The notes under the pieces were generated by a model that saw nothing but the letters and a program-made list of their open reading frames with translations, made no database searches and was not told the origin of the DNA. Shown here piece by piece: positions 1 to 8,929 of a stretch of 64,000 nt of DNA. The position numbers and the translations under genes are program-made. The stretch comes from Stentor coeruleus (Eukaryota > Ciliophora > Heterotrichea > Heterotrichida > Stentoridae). The DNA is taken from NCBI GenBank assembly GCA_001970955.1, contig MPUH01000201.1, positions 19,068 to 83,067 of the forward strand, read 5' to 3'. Position 1 is the stretch's first letter, and every line of letters begins with the position of its first letter.

Positions 1-133
1 TAAATGCTTGATTATATAGAGTATATATAACCATTTAAGTTCTAAAATATTATAGGATTATATAGAAATTTCTTTATGTTTTATTTGCACTAAAGAATTA
101 TACAAAAAAAACCTTAATTGTCTCTAGCTTATA

Positions 134-1048
134 TTAGTTATAATCATTAAGGACCAAGGAAATAATACCTTTGGTATGCACCCCTATATAATTTTTAGTT
201 ATTCTTCCAGTAGCTACTTCCCACAATTTCGCTGTGCAATCAGTACTACATGTAGCAATAAAGCTTCTTTCAACTGTAAAAGCTGCATCCCATACCCACA
301 TTTTATGTCCTATCAGTGTTTTATCTAATGTTAGCATATCATCTTCATTGCTAGTATTGATTTGCCATATTTTAACTGTTTTATCTGCTGAACATGTTGC
401 TAAAAGTTTACCTTCTGTGCTTAAAACGCACTTTGTGATATATGTGTTATGCGCTTGGATTCGGTTGAGGATATTAAATTTTTCCCCATCAAGGTTCCAT
501 AATGATACTTGGCCAGAATTATTTGCAAATACTCCAAAGCTTGCGTCTCCAGCAATCTGCACACTTCTTATTGTATCTTCTGTATTAACTCCCGTCCTAT
601 AAGTATTCGTGGCTAGATCCCACAAACACAAAAGCCCATTATCATATCCAGCAATAATTTCGCTTTGATTAGGGTGTAAGGCAACTGAATTCACCCCAGA
701 TCGTTGTTCATAAGTCCTCTGAGCTTTATGGGTATTAAAATCCCAAATTTTAATGCTTCCATCTTCTGATGCTGTATACAACCAATTAAGCCTTTTAGCA
801 AAACCTAAAGCTGTAATGTTACTAGCATGACCTTCATAAACATGTACAGGGACTGTTGACGTAGAATTCAGATCAAAAAGTTTCAGACTTTTATGTGCGG
901 CAACAGCTAAAAATTGTCTATCAGGAGTCACAGCCATACAGTTAACATGTACATCTTTTAAAGGGATCATTTTTGTAGCGACTTCGTTTTTAGCATTCCA
1001 TAAAACCACTTTTTCATCATACCCTGCAGTTGCAAGAATTGTTTCCAT
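134..1048 (-). CDS. LST8: LST8-like WD40 protein (TOR complex subunit)
   Basis: Predicted 304-residue seven-bladed WD40 propeller, the usual LST8/GbetaL length. It opens with METILATAGYDEKVVLWNA, matching the LST8 N-terminus (ILATAGYD...VRFW). It keeps family signatures such as VTPDRQFLAVAA, HPNQSEIIAGYDNGLLCLWD and LLATCSADKTVKIWQ. In known systems LST8 binds the TOR kinase domain in TORC1 and TORC2 and stabilises it, so a cytoplasmic or endomembrane growth-signalling role is inferred. No intron is needed. The start codon lies only 21 nt downstream of the stop of the RING-H2 gene on the same strand, so the promoter must be tiny or lie in the upstream gene, or the two are co-transcribed. The identification rests on sequence similarity along the whole length. 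Confidence 0.93.
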   Translation of the reverse strand: METILATAGYDEKVVLWNAKNEVATKMIPLKDVHVNCMAVTPDRQFLAVAAHKSLKLFDLNSTSTVPVHVYEGHASNITALGFAKRLNWLYTASEDGSIKIWDFNTHKAQRTYEQRSGVNSVALHPNQSEIIAGYDNGLLCLWDLATNTYRTGVNTEDTIRSVQIAGDASFGVFANNSGQVSLWNLDGEKFNILNRIQAHNTYITKCVLSTEGKLLATCSADKTVKIWQINTSNEDDMLTLDKTLIGHKMWVWDAAFTVERSFIATCSTDCTAKLWEVATGRITKNYIGVHTKGIISLVLNDYN

Positions 1049-1069
1049 TTATTCTTAAGATCATTTTAA

Positions 1070-2651
1070 CTATGCTATTATTTCTACTGAAGTCTTGCAT
1101 AAAGGACATAGTTTAGATCTTTCAAGCCACTGATGGATACAGTCTGGGTGGAACATGTGGAAGCAGGGAAGAGTTTTTACAGTATCCCCTATGGCGTAAT
1201 CATTAAGGCAGATCATACAACGGGCTGCTTCAGGGTTTGATGGTAAATTTGTTAATATATGCGTAGGTAGGCTTCCTACAACTCTTTCATCAGTTTGTTC
1301 TGTCTGTACATCCATACCTTGCATCAGCAACTGCAATTGAAAAAGCTGCCGGTTAAGTTCATTAATCTGTGGACTTATATACCCACTTCTTGGGACAAAT
1401 ACTATTTCAGGTTGAACATGTCTACTTTTAAAAGACCCTTCATATACTATTGTTGTATTATCCATGACAACTCCTTTAGGTGGATATGCATGTTCAACTA
1501 AAAACCCAATTCCATCTATCATAACTTCTTGATTTTGCATAAGATATCTTCTGCTTCCTTGAAAATAGGGAAGTAAATAATAATTTATGATTTCTTCAAC
1601 TAAAGCTTCTTTTGGTAAAGTTTTAAGACTTACAGGCAAATCTTCAAAGAAAGGTGAAAGAACTACTTGACTTAATGGATATAAAACTTCCCCTTCAAAA
1701 TAAAACTGCGCTGTATTTGTCAACTACTTGACTTAATGGATATAAAACTTCCCCTTCAAAATAAAACTGCGCTGTATTTGTCACAACTCCATCAGTAGGT
1801 TGAGATGCTATTATCATATATTCTTGTCTTCCTAGATACAAATACTGGCCTGTATAAATATGCTGTGGACGGTATTTGAAAAATGGAGATATAACTGAGT
1901 TAAATGTGGTTGGATTGACCATTTGACCATTTATTGGTAAAATATGCAATTTGTTAATGTTACCTGCAGAAAGAAGTTGTGAGCAGAAAATTGCAGTGTT
2001 TTTACCAACGATCCCATAACTTGGAAATGCCCCTAAGACTTTGAATTTCGCATCACCGTATTTGAAATATTCACCGATACCAATACACCTTTTTCTGATA
2101 CTGAAATATGGGGATAAAAAGAAATCGAATATAGTCGGGAAATGAGCCCGACCCCCTGTTAATATGTTTCCTGATACTGAATCTCTAAAAATCCCTATTG
2201 TTATTGACACAAGTTCGTAATAATTATTATCAGTAGGGATATTATTGCATTCATTGAATAGTTCTTCTAATGTATTATGGGAACTTGGGTTAGCGTTTCT
2301 GTATAGAATTTACATTATTTCTTCTTCGTGTGTACGAATCATGGTTTTTCCACATTTGCAGGAAATTTTTTTGCATAAACCCCCATCGAAATTCTTGTTT
2401 CTGCATTGAGGGCAAGGGAATTCAAGGGTGCTGTTTGGTGGGTTTCTGTTAATAGTGCCACATATAATATAGTTTGTTCTTAATGGTGACTTCATAAATT
2501 TTCCTGATGGAGTTGTTTCCCAGGTTCCAACTGAGGTAGGTTTATAATTATATGAGCAGTATTGGCTTGGTTGAGCACGAGGATTCTCATACATACGAGC
2601 ATGCGGATTTGGAGGAGGTGGAGGTGAATGATAGGACTGTGATGTTCCCAT
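1070..2651 (-). CDS. RING-H2 E3-like protein with three Cdc48-N-like repeats
   Basis: A 501-residue protein after removing a 15-nt intron (2299-2313) and one copy of a 61-nt tandem duplication (1661-1721/1722-1782), which otherwise splits the frame. The N-terminus MGTSQS fits an N-myristoylation site. A proline-rich stretch follows, then a possible zinc ribbon (C80, C83, C98, C100). Three repeats at about 158-215, 230-295 and 310-380 share the pattern [LIV]xPYF or SPFF, then F/YxV, P, G-x-V and EG. This resembles the C-terminal half of the Cdc48/p97 N domain (LKPYF...EFKVV...P...IV...CEG). A perfect C-terminal RING-H2 follows: C453, C456, C471, H473, H476, C479, C490, C493. A ubiquitin ligase role is inferred from the RING; the Cdc48-N assignment is by eye. 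Confidence 0.8.
1661..1782. repeat. 61-nt abutting direct duplication inside the RING gene
   Basis: Bases 1661-1721 and 1722-1782 are identical. The unit is not a multiple of three, so it shifts the frame of the RING-H2 gene. Deleting one copy restores a single open frame through both halves, so this is either an assembly overlap or a very recent tandem duplication. Confidence 0.9.
2299..2313 (-). other. 15-nt spliceosomal intron
   Basis: The minus strand reads gtaaattctatacag. It is phase 2 (AT|A), and retaining it puts an in-frame TAA just after the zinc-ribbon exon. Removal joins the N-terminal 112 codons to the repeat and RING exon in frame. The ends are GTA and AG, with A at position 10. 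Confidence 0.88.
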
Positions 2652-2696
2652 ATTTTATCTTTAACGCAACAGAGATAATTAAATAAAAATTAGAGT

Positions 2697-3530
2697 ATGG
2701 ATATTGACAGATTGGCCTTAGGCAAAAATAATATAGGGAGTGATAAATACCCTAAGATCACAGTTACTAAGCCTTTGAACTTTTTAGAATATGCTAAAGG
2801 TAAAGCACAGAAAAAGTTTGTATCAACTTTAGCTCGTAACATAAATCAATATCGCTCTCGAACTTTTCAGTCCTTTAACTTAAGTACAAAATTAAACTTG
2901 TTAACCAGAAAATTAGAATCAGTTTTAGAATTACATTCTCATTACAACAACTTCTTCCAAATTCTTAAACAACAAGCAAATCAAGATTCTAAAAAGCCGT
3001 TAGGTTCACCATTTACACCCCGTTTCTCAAAAGCATCTCCTGCATTTTTTTTATCAAAACTCATAAAAAGATTCTACCTAAAAACCATATCAAATACATA
3101 CTTCCATCTTATATACAACAATCCTAAGCTTTTATCATATGTTGACTCAAACATAAAAAGGAGTGCATTTAGTAAAACTTTTTATATTAAAGAGATGAAA
3201 AAACGATTATCAAAATTTGAAAGGAAAATGAAAAGAAGACAAGATATAACAAGGAGTAGAGCTTATTTAAAAATTATGGCTTATTTTAAAGCTTTGAAAT
3301 TTGCCTCACCTTTTAGATCAAGGAGCAATAGTCCTTTTCTTAACATGACAGGCAGAGTAAGTTGTTATACTCCAGATGTTATAAGGAATTCAGGTGAGTT
3401 TAAAATATCATCTAATCCTTTGTATTTACCTTTGTATAAAATGGTTGAGTTTTTTGATCAACATTGGTTTATGATTTCTGTTGTTGCTTATAAGAGGTGG
3501 AAGACTCAGGTGTTACTTTTAAAGATATAA
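2697..3530 (+). CDS. Hypothetical basic protein, 277 aa
   Basis: Not recognised. It is a 277-residue Lys/Arg/Ser-rich protein beginning MDIDRLALGKNN, with a strongly basic centre (KKRLSKFERKMKRRQDITRS) and aromatic-rich segments near the C-terminus. No signal peptide or membrane segment is apparent. The start lies 45 nt from the divergent start of the RING gene, so the two share a very short promoter region. The stop falls inside the first copy of a repeat flanking the N at 3615, but it is present in both copies, so the C-terminus is reliable. Nucleic-acid or cytoskeletal binding would fit the charge but is not shown. Confidence 0.7.
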   Translation: MDIDRLALGKNNIGSDKYPKITVTKPLNFLEYAKGKAQKKFVSTLARNINQYRSRTFQSFNLSTKLNLLTRKLESVLELHSHYNNFFQILKQQANQDSKKPLGSPFTPRFSKASPAFFLSKLIKRFYLKTISNTYFHLIYNNPKLLSYVDSNIKRSAFSKTFYIKEMKKRLSKFERKMKRRQDITRSRAYLKIMAYFKALKFASPFRSRSNSPFLNMTGRVSCYTPDVIRNSGEFKISSNPLYLPLYKMVEFFDQHWFMISVVAYKRWKTQVLLLKI

Positions 3531-3709
3531 GTAGTATATCATAATGTTTTGGATTAAAATTATAAATGAAAAATAATTTTTGATTTTTATTTGAAAAGTA
3601 AAAGATACTAGGTTNTTAAAGATATAAGTAGTATATCATAATGTTTTGGATTAAAATTATAAATGAAAAATAATTTTTGGTTTTTATTTGAGAAGTAAAA
3701 GATACTAGG
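3519..3709. repeat. Near-identical direct repeat flanking a single-N gap at 3615
   Basis: About 95 nt (from ttaaagatataagtag to agatactagg) occur on both sides of the N at 3615 with a couple of substitutions. This fits two overlapping contig ends that were joined without merging. The first copy includes the stop of the preceding gene. Confidence 0.9.
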
Positions 3710-4391
3710 TGATGATATAATTTATTAAAATTTATTTATAATTTCAATCTTAATAAGTTTTTGTATAAGGATATATACTCTTAATAGATTAATATGGCAT
3801 AATGATATAAGAAACATATTAAGGTTATAAGAAAAATAATTATGCTGATATATATATAACACTAAGTAGCGATTTATTATATAGATTGAATGGTAAATGT
3901 AATATTACTTAAGTTAGTGATAATTAAGATTCTGATTAAATATTATTTAAGATTTTGATTTTTATAGAAAAAATGCTATTTTCATGTAAAATTATAGGTT
4001 TTTTTGCATAATTTTGTGCCGAGGTTAGATAGAGATAAGTTTTTACCTTTTTAGAATGATTTTATGGGTCAGGCTTATGATAAAATGAATATCCATAGCA
4101 ATAAATATTAACTAAGCATTTATTTGAAGAATCTTTAAATTTTACAGAGTTCTTAGCTAAATTGAAGAGAAAATATTAATGAAAGCAAAAATAATTCAAG
4201 TAATTAGAGAATTAAAGTATATTTTACTTCATCAAAATTCTTAACTTTTTGTATTTAAAGTTTAATTGAGAATGCAAATAGAAAAATCAGAGTAAATATC
4301 ATTGGAGCTTAAAATTAATACCCAAACCAAAAATCAAAACCCAAAAGGTAAAACTCATAAAAATCCCAAAACAAATAACAATGAAAATATT
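3710..4391. other. AT-rich intergenic region
   Basis: No gene, RNA or convincing motif seen. It lies 3' of the basic protein gene and 5' of the LRR gene. The frame of the LRR gene is open back to a TAA at 4293 but contains no ATG before 4392. Confidence 0.5.
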
Positions 4392-5780
4392 ATGGAACTT
4401 AAAGAAGTGCAGGACGAGCTTACAAAAATCAAACTAACTGAAGAAATTGTTACAGTTGAATTCATTAAAAGAGTCTTTGGCAAGCATTCAACAGTACTCG
4501 ACCTCTCAAACCACTTTATTTTCGAAAAAAGTTCAGCCATGCTTATAAAGCTTCTAAAGTCTTTTTTCACAAACAAAAAGGACCTAAAATCACTAGTTCT
4601 TCAAAATTGTATGATCTCATCATCTAACCTTATCAAAATCCTAAAGCTTTTTGCGTTGAATTCCAAAACTTTCAAGCACTTGGATATTTCAAATAACAGG
4701 CTTCAAATAGAACCAGCCCTTTCATTACACATTTCAATACTGTTTTCTAAGACACTCAAGCTTAAAAGCCTTTGTTTACAAGGAAATATCTGTTCAAATG
4801 CCCAGGCAATATCAGAAATATTTACACATAGCATAAGACTTCAAGAGCTAAACCTTTATGATACAAATTTATCCCCAGAATCCCTTACAATTATATCTCA
4901 GATTTTATCCCAGAACACAACAATTTTAAAGCTAAATTTAGGGTTTAATGCTCAAGCTTTTGATGACCCAGAAACCGTCAGACTATTTGCCGATAGCGTA
5001 TCTGAAAATCGATATATTGAAGAGCTCAATCTCAGTGGCAACGACAGCCTTGGGATTGTAGACAACCTTCGACAATTCTGTGAAGGGATCAAAGGTAATC
5101 GTAGCCTTTCTATTCTTAAATTAGGTGGTGTTAATCTTGAAGATTTTGGTGTTAAAGTCCTCATGAGCCATCTTATGAAAGAATTCCCAGTCTCATCTCT
5201 TGATATACAAAACAATAATATTCGTGACCCAGGTTTCAAAACTTTAATGCTTGAACTCCCAGTAACCTTAGTCTCATTAGATGCATCATATAATACATTA
5301 AGAGAAACTTCATCAATTGTATCATTATCAACATTTCTTATCGAAACTAAATCATTACGAAAACTAAACATAAGCCATTCTTTTGAATTAGAAAATCTTG
5401 ATAGTGGAGTTATTGATTTATTATGTGAAGCTTTATCGAAAAATGATTCACTTTCTGATTTCTTATGTGAAGGGGTTAAGATTCCTGAAGACCCTGATAT
5501 GTTTTGTTATAAGCTTAATCAGGCTATAGCTTATAGAAAATTATCTTTGACTTATAAAATATCAGCAGTGAATTGTTTTACTAATGAAAGTTCGACTAAT
5601 TCTATTATTTCAAATGAGAAGTCTATGAAGATTATTAGCGCGATACCTTCGAATTTGTCACATTTTAAAGAAAAGGAATCGAACTCGCAGACTGAAAGGA
5701 AAGAGTATGTGGAAACCCCAGATCAGGAACCTATTGTCAATACATCAAGGCATTATGATATTAGCACATCTTTTGATTAA
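4392..5780 (+). CDS. Leucine-rich-repeat (ribonuclease-inhibitor type) protein
   Basis: Predicted 462 residues from the first in-frame ATG at 4392; the frame is open to 4302 but has no ATG there. It contains successive 28-30-residue RI-type LRRs, seen as FKHLDISNNRL, LKSLCLQGN, LQELNLYDTNLS, ILKLNLGFN, IEELNLSGND, LSILKLGGVNLEDFG, VSSLDIQNNNIRDPG and LRKLNISHS. The fold should be a solenoid for protein binding. After the LRRs the C-terminal 100 residues or so are Ser/Thr/Glu-rich and probably disordered. Similar proteins are abundant in ciliates, often cytoskeletal or regulatory, but the partner cannot be inferred. The start choice is the main uncertainty. Confidence 0.85.
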   Translation: MELKEVQDELTKIKLTEEIVTVEFIKRVFGKHSTVLDLSNHFIFEKSSAMLIKLLKSFFTNKKDLKSLVLQNCMISSSNLIKILKLFALNSKTFKHLDISNNRLQIEPALSLHISILFSKTLKLKSLCLQGNICSNAQAISEIFTHSIRLQELNLYDTNLSPESLTIISQILSQNTTILKLNLGFNAQAFDDPETVRLFADSVSENRYIEELNLSGNDSLGIVDNLRQFCEGIKGNRSLSILKLGGVNLEDFGVKVLMSHLMKEFPVSSLDIQNNNIRDPGFKTLMLELPVTLVSLDASYNTLRETSSIVSLSTFLIETKSLRKLNISHSFELENLDSGVIDLLCEALSKNDSLSDFLCEGVKIPEDPDMFCYKLNQAIAYRKLSLTYKISAVNCFTNESSTNSIISNEKSMKIISAIPSNLSHFKEKESNSQTERKEYVETPDQEPIVNTSRHYDISTSFD

Positions 5781-5863
5781 TTTAAATAAAATATCAGATA
5801 AGTTTTGAAAGGTTTTTAAAAGTTTTTTTTTTAGAGTTTTTAAATGTATTTTTTATAGAATGA

Positions 5864-6370
5864 TTAAGAAAGAGACATAGGCTTTTTATTATGGTAAGAA
5901 GTTGGTTTTAGAAGACATGGGGAATTGTAGTCTTTTGAGGTAATGTAGGAAGAAGCATCGGTAGAATATTTGGTTTTGTTTAAAGAGAATATTGAGAAAT
6001 TATTCGGCGATTCACGAGCTTTTATGTGGAATCGGGGATTTTGACTTGAGGTTTTCAATCTTGGGGTTGTAATTTCAGATGAAGGAGTATTGAAGCAGCT
6101 TGGTAGATGGTATAAATTGCATGGAGGTGAGTCTTTGCCACCTGCGTTATAGAAAACATGTCTTTTTCCATATCCAAAACTTGTTTTTCTACCTGAACCA
6201 ATGGTACTTGGGATATTTGCGAATTCACTAGTAATACTAAATCTGTTTGGTGAAAAGCGATCAGCCCTGGAAAAATTGCATCCAGGAAGTCTGTATTTAT
6301 ATACTGTATTGTTTTGAGCTCTAGATTTTCCAATCGTAATTAGATGATTTTTTTTATCACTCTTTTCCAT
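5864..6370 (-). CDS. Possible SHIPPO/ODF3-like (STPGR-related) protein
   Basis: A 168-residue, Ser/Asn/Pro-rich, basic protein. The segment IPSTIGSGRKTSFGYGKRH followed by SPPCNLYHLPSCF resembles the sperm-tail PG-rich (SHIPPO) repeat pattern of a conserved GRKTSFG-type block then a P-x-x-Y-x-LP-S-x-F turn. An earlier RLPGCNF may be a degenerate PG motif. Family members are associated with ciliary or flagellar microtubules. The repeats are too few and too divergent for a firm assignment. The gene lies convergent to the LRR gene with 83 nt between stops. A shorter ORF in another frame overlaps it and is taken as a shadow. Confidence 0.5.
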   Translation of the reverse strand: MEKSDKKNHLITIGKSRAQNNTVYKYRLPGCNFSRADRFSPNRFSITSEFANIPSTIGSGRKTSFGYGKRHVFYNAGGKDSPPCNLYHLPSCFNTPSSEITTPRLKTSSQNPRFHIKARESPNNFSIFSLNKTKYSTDASSYITSKDYNSPCLLKPTSYHNKKPMSLS

Positions 6371-7006
6371 TTATGTTTGAAGAAATCAGTTGTTAAAGAT
6401 ATTTAAAAAATAATATATAAATTTTATGTTAGTATATTAAATCAAAACTTAAATCTATTTTTATTTCACTTCCATTAATTCTGTTTAAATGAGAATTAAG
6501 GAATAATGGTTCCCTTAACGGGAACGGTAAACCGTAACTAATAATAATAATAATGTTGAGAATTAAGGAATTGTTTAAATAATTCTAATATTTGTACATG
6601 TGCATTAATATATTTAATATATTTACAATAAAAAAAATTATAAACAACAACAACAACTACATTGAATATTTTATTAATCTTCATATAAACATAAAATATT
6701 TTGCATATTATTCAAACCCTACCTCAAAATTCATATCACATTAAATTAAAAACTCATCATCACTTACCTTACCACATCTCCCTAAACTACCAAAACCAAA
6801 AATTTCTCTACAAAAATCAAAAATCTTACAAATCATATAATCTTAATTAAAAAAAAATCATCAAAAATCATATCATCTTCATAAAAATTCCTAACACCCA
6901 ATCTATCTTTAATGGTAAGATAAAAAATCTCACTCTCTTTCTCAATATCCTAATTTCATATCCTAGAATTAATCAATAAATAACTTTTAATTCATAAAAA
7001 ATTATA
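6371..7006. other. Divergent promoter region with inverted repeats and G-poor half
   Basis: Separates the divergent genes at 6370 and 7007. It holds two adjacent inverted repeats, GTTCCC/GGGAAC (6509-6525) and ACGGT/ACCGT (6524-6535), an (ATA) microsatellite, and a copy of gagaattaaggaat on each side. From about 6640 to the start codon the plus strand is rich in A and C and nearly free of G, as in other 5' flanks here. Confidence 0.55.
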
Positions 7007-8497
7007 ATGCATAGCCCTGATTTCATTATTTCAACTGCTGCAACAACTCGATGGAAACGTAATGCTCTAAGTTCATTCGGGAAAAGGTTATCAATTGCTG
7101 ATGATAAAAACCTCAGAAGACTAATCAATACTCAAGACGCTTCAAAATTCATAAGTAATTCCTTCACCCCTGGCTTCGAAACTCCTAAAATATCAAGAAA
7201 TGAAGATGCCCGGGAGGTATCATTACAACTGGTATCATTAAAGAAAAAGCATGATTTCAATAAAAGTCTTAACAACAGAAATCAGAAAATCCTAGACAAA
7301 GATTCAAAATTCATAGAAACAATATTGTGTATTAAAAATAAAACACTGGCTACAGCTGAGGAACTTAATGAAAAACTTAAAGGAAAACAGCAGGAATATG
7401 AAGAAATTAAAAGAAAACAAGAAGAAGCTTTATCAGCAAGAAAAGTATATAAACATATGCTAAATCGTATGAAAATTACGAAAATCAAGTTTGATAAGCA
7501 GAACTTGCAGTTTGGTTATAAGCTTAGGATTAATGATGTTATGTTAAATGAAGAACAATATCGAAGTCGTAAAGCTAAAGAAATGAAAAACCATACAAGA
7601 ACAGCACTCTCTGCTTTGACTGATTATATATCTATTGAAACTAAAGATAAATATGCTAAATTGTGTATAATAAAAAAAGATGCGGACCAGCAGATTAAAA
7701 ACACACAAAACAGAGAAATGAGAATGAAAAGACAAGTTGAAATCGCTGAAGCTGCTGCAGACGATGACAGAAACATGAGAGCCACACAGATAAGAGAAGG
7801 GGTCATGATTCATCGACTTTTATATTTCCTCCTCGAATTAAAGTTACAAGAAACCCAAAAACGCTTTGCAGTAATAGATAATTCATTCCGTAAAGTGAAA
7901 AATTACTACGGTTTTATAGATGCAAATGAAATGATTGAAAAAATATTAACAAAAGAACAAACTTATATTCAACTTCTTGGTAGTATCAGTTACAACAAAT
8001 CAAAAATAGAAGAACAGACTCATAAAATCAAGGAACTCACAGAAAAAATCGAAGTCTTAAGTAACATAAAATCTCAAAACCTAGACCCGAATAAGTTTTG
8101 GAAAGAACAACTACATAAAATTGCTAAGGAAACCAGTTTAGATAAAGAACGGCTATTTAAAATCACAACTGTTTATGATAAAATAAGAGTGTGGACTGAT
8201 AGAATACTTGAAAAACTTGGTTCTGATCAGGATTTCAAATATAGGAAATTAAGAGAATATTTCCAGAATATAAAGTCTCAGATATCGAAAAGCTTGGCTA
8301 TAAGTAGTAAAAAGAATGTGATTTTCAATAAGACTAGAGTTGATGGTATGAAAATTGAACATGTTTTGAAATATTATGTTGGGGATGAGGGAAGGAAAAG
8401 GAAGTCTACAAGGAATTTGGCTATTATTGATGAGATAGCGATGAGTGAAATGCCGGTATTGAATGATGAAGATAATCAAAAGACTTTTATTACTTAA
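7007..8497 (+). CDS. Coiled-coil protein, outer-dynein-arm docking-complex-like
   Basis: Predicted 496 residues, almost wholly alpha-helical with long heptad-rich stretches (about 75-175 and 215-400). The arrangement of coiled coil, then a segment around YYGFIDANEMIEKILTKEQT, then another coiled coil starting NKSKIEEQTHKIKELTEKIE resembles CCDC63/CCDC114/CCDC151-type docking-complex proteins. In those, a G[FL]xDxxEhIxKFhxQE-like block divides the helices. If correct, it would anchor dynein arms to axonemal doublets. Only the general architecture and this block support the assignment, and another ciliary coiled-coil family is possible. The coding frame is intact. Confidence 0.75.
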   Translation: MHSPDFIISTAATTRWKRNALSSFGKRLSIADDKNLRRLINTQDASKFISNSFTPGFETPKISRNEDAREVSLQLVSLKKKHDFNKSLNNRNQKILDKDSKFIETILCIKNKTLATAEELNEKLKGKQQEYEEIKRKQEEALSARKVYKHMLNRMKITKIKFDKQNLQFGYKLRINDVMLNEEQYRSRKAKEMKNHTRTALSALTDYISIETKDKYAKLCIIKKDADQQIKNTQNREMRMKRQVEIAEAAADDDRNMRATQIREGVMIHRLLYFLLELKLQETQKRFAVIDNSFRKVKNYYGFIDANEMIEKILTKEQTYIQLLGSISYNKSKIEEQTHKIKELTEKIEVLSNIKSQNLDPNKFWKEQLHKIAKETSLDKERLFKITTVYDKIRVWTDRILEKLGSDQDFKYRKLREYFQNIKSQISKSLAISSKKNVIFNKTRVDGMKIEHVLKYYVGDEGRKRKSTRNLAIIDEIAMSEMPVLNDEDNQKTFIT

Positions 8498-8558
8498 ATA
8501 AAGTATATAGAAATATATATAAATTATAAAAAGTTATAGTATATTGTGTATTTTATAT

Positions 8559-8678
8559 GTTTTTTAGAATTATGGGTTTTGATTAGGATGCTTATGTTGT
8601 TTTTTGGTATAAAATTANAGTTTTTTAGAATTGTGGGTTTTGATTAGGATGCTTATGTTGTTTTTTGGTATAAAGTTA
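8559..8678. repeat. Direct repeat flanking a single-N gap at 8618
   Basis: About 59 nt (agttttttagaatt... to ttggtataaa) occur on each side of the N at 8618 with two or three substitutions. It lies 3' of the coiled-coil gene and does not affect coding. It is probably an unmerged contig overlap. Confidence 0.85.
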
Positions 8679-8929
8679 TTTTTGAGAAAGGCATTTTTAG
8701 GATTATATGCAGAATAACTGTAACTGATATGATATGAAAATGTGATAAATCATATTTTTGAAGGATAAAAAATCACCAACAGGCAATTAAAATAATTTTT
8801 CGTATATAATCCTTAACACCCAACCTAAAACATAAAAACACATCCTTCTAATCCACATCTTATCCTTTTAACTCTCTAATAACTACATTTTCCTATATAA
8901 ACCACATCATTTATAATTATAAACATTAA

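Noticed and set aside
234-602. Plus-strand ORF of 122 codons opposite LST8
   Set aside because: Antisense shadow of a clear WD40 gene; composition is that of a reversed coding strand and no domain is visible.
2208-2210. Separate gene starting at GTG 2210 for the Cdc48-N-like repeats
   Set aside because: The 15-nt intron at 2299 joins this frame to the upstream zinc-ribbon exon without any need for a non-ATG start.
4272-4301. Short upstream exon with a 16-nt intron for the LRR gene
   Set aside because: The only candidate (gtaaatatcattggag) joins ATG 4272 to the wrong frame, so the first in-frame ATG at 4392 is preferred.
6055-6333. 92-codon ORF overlapping the SHIPPO-like gene in another frame
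   Set aside because: Shorter, starts inside the longer ORF and lacks motifs; the longer frame has recognisable repeat-like blocks.
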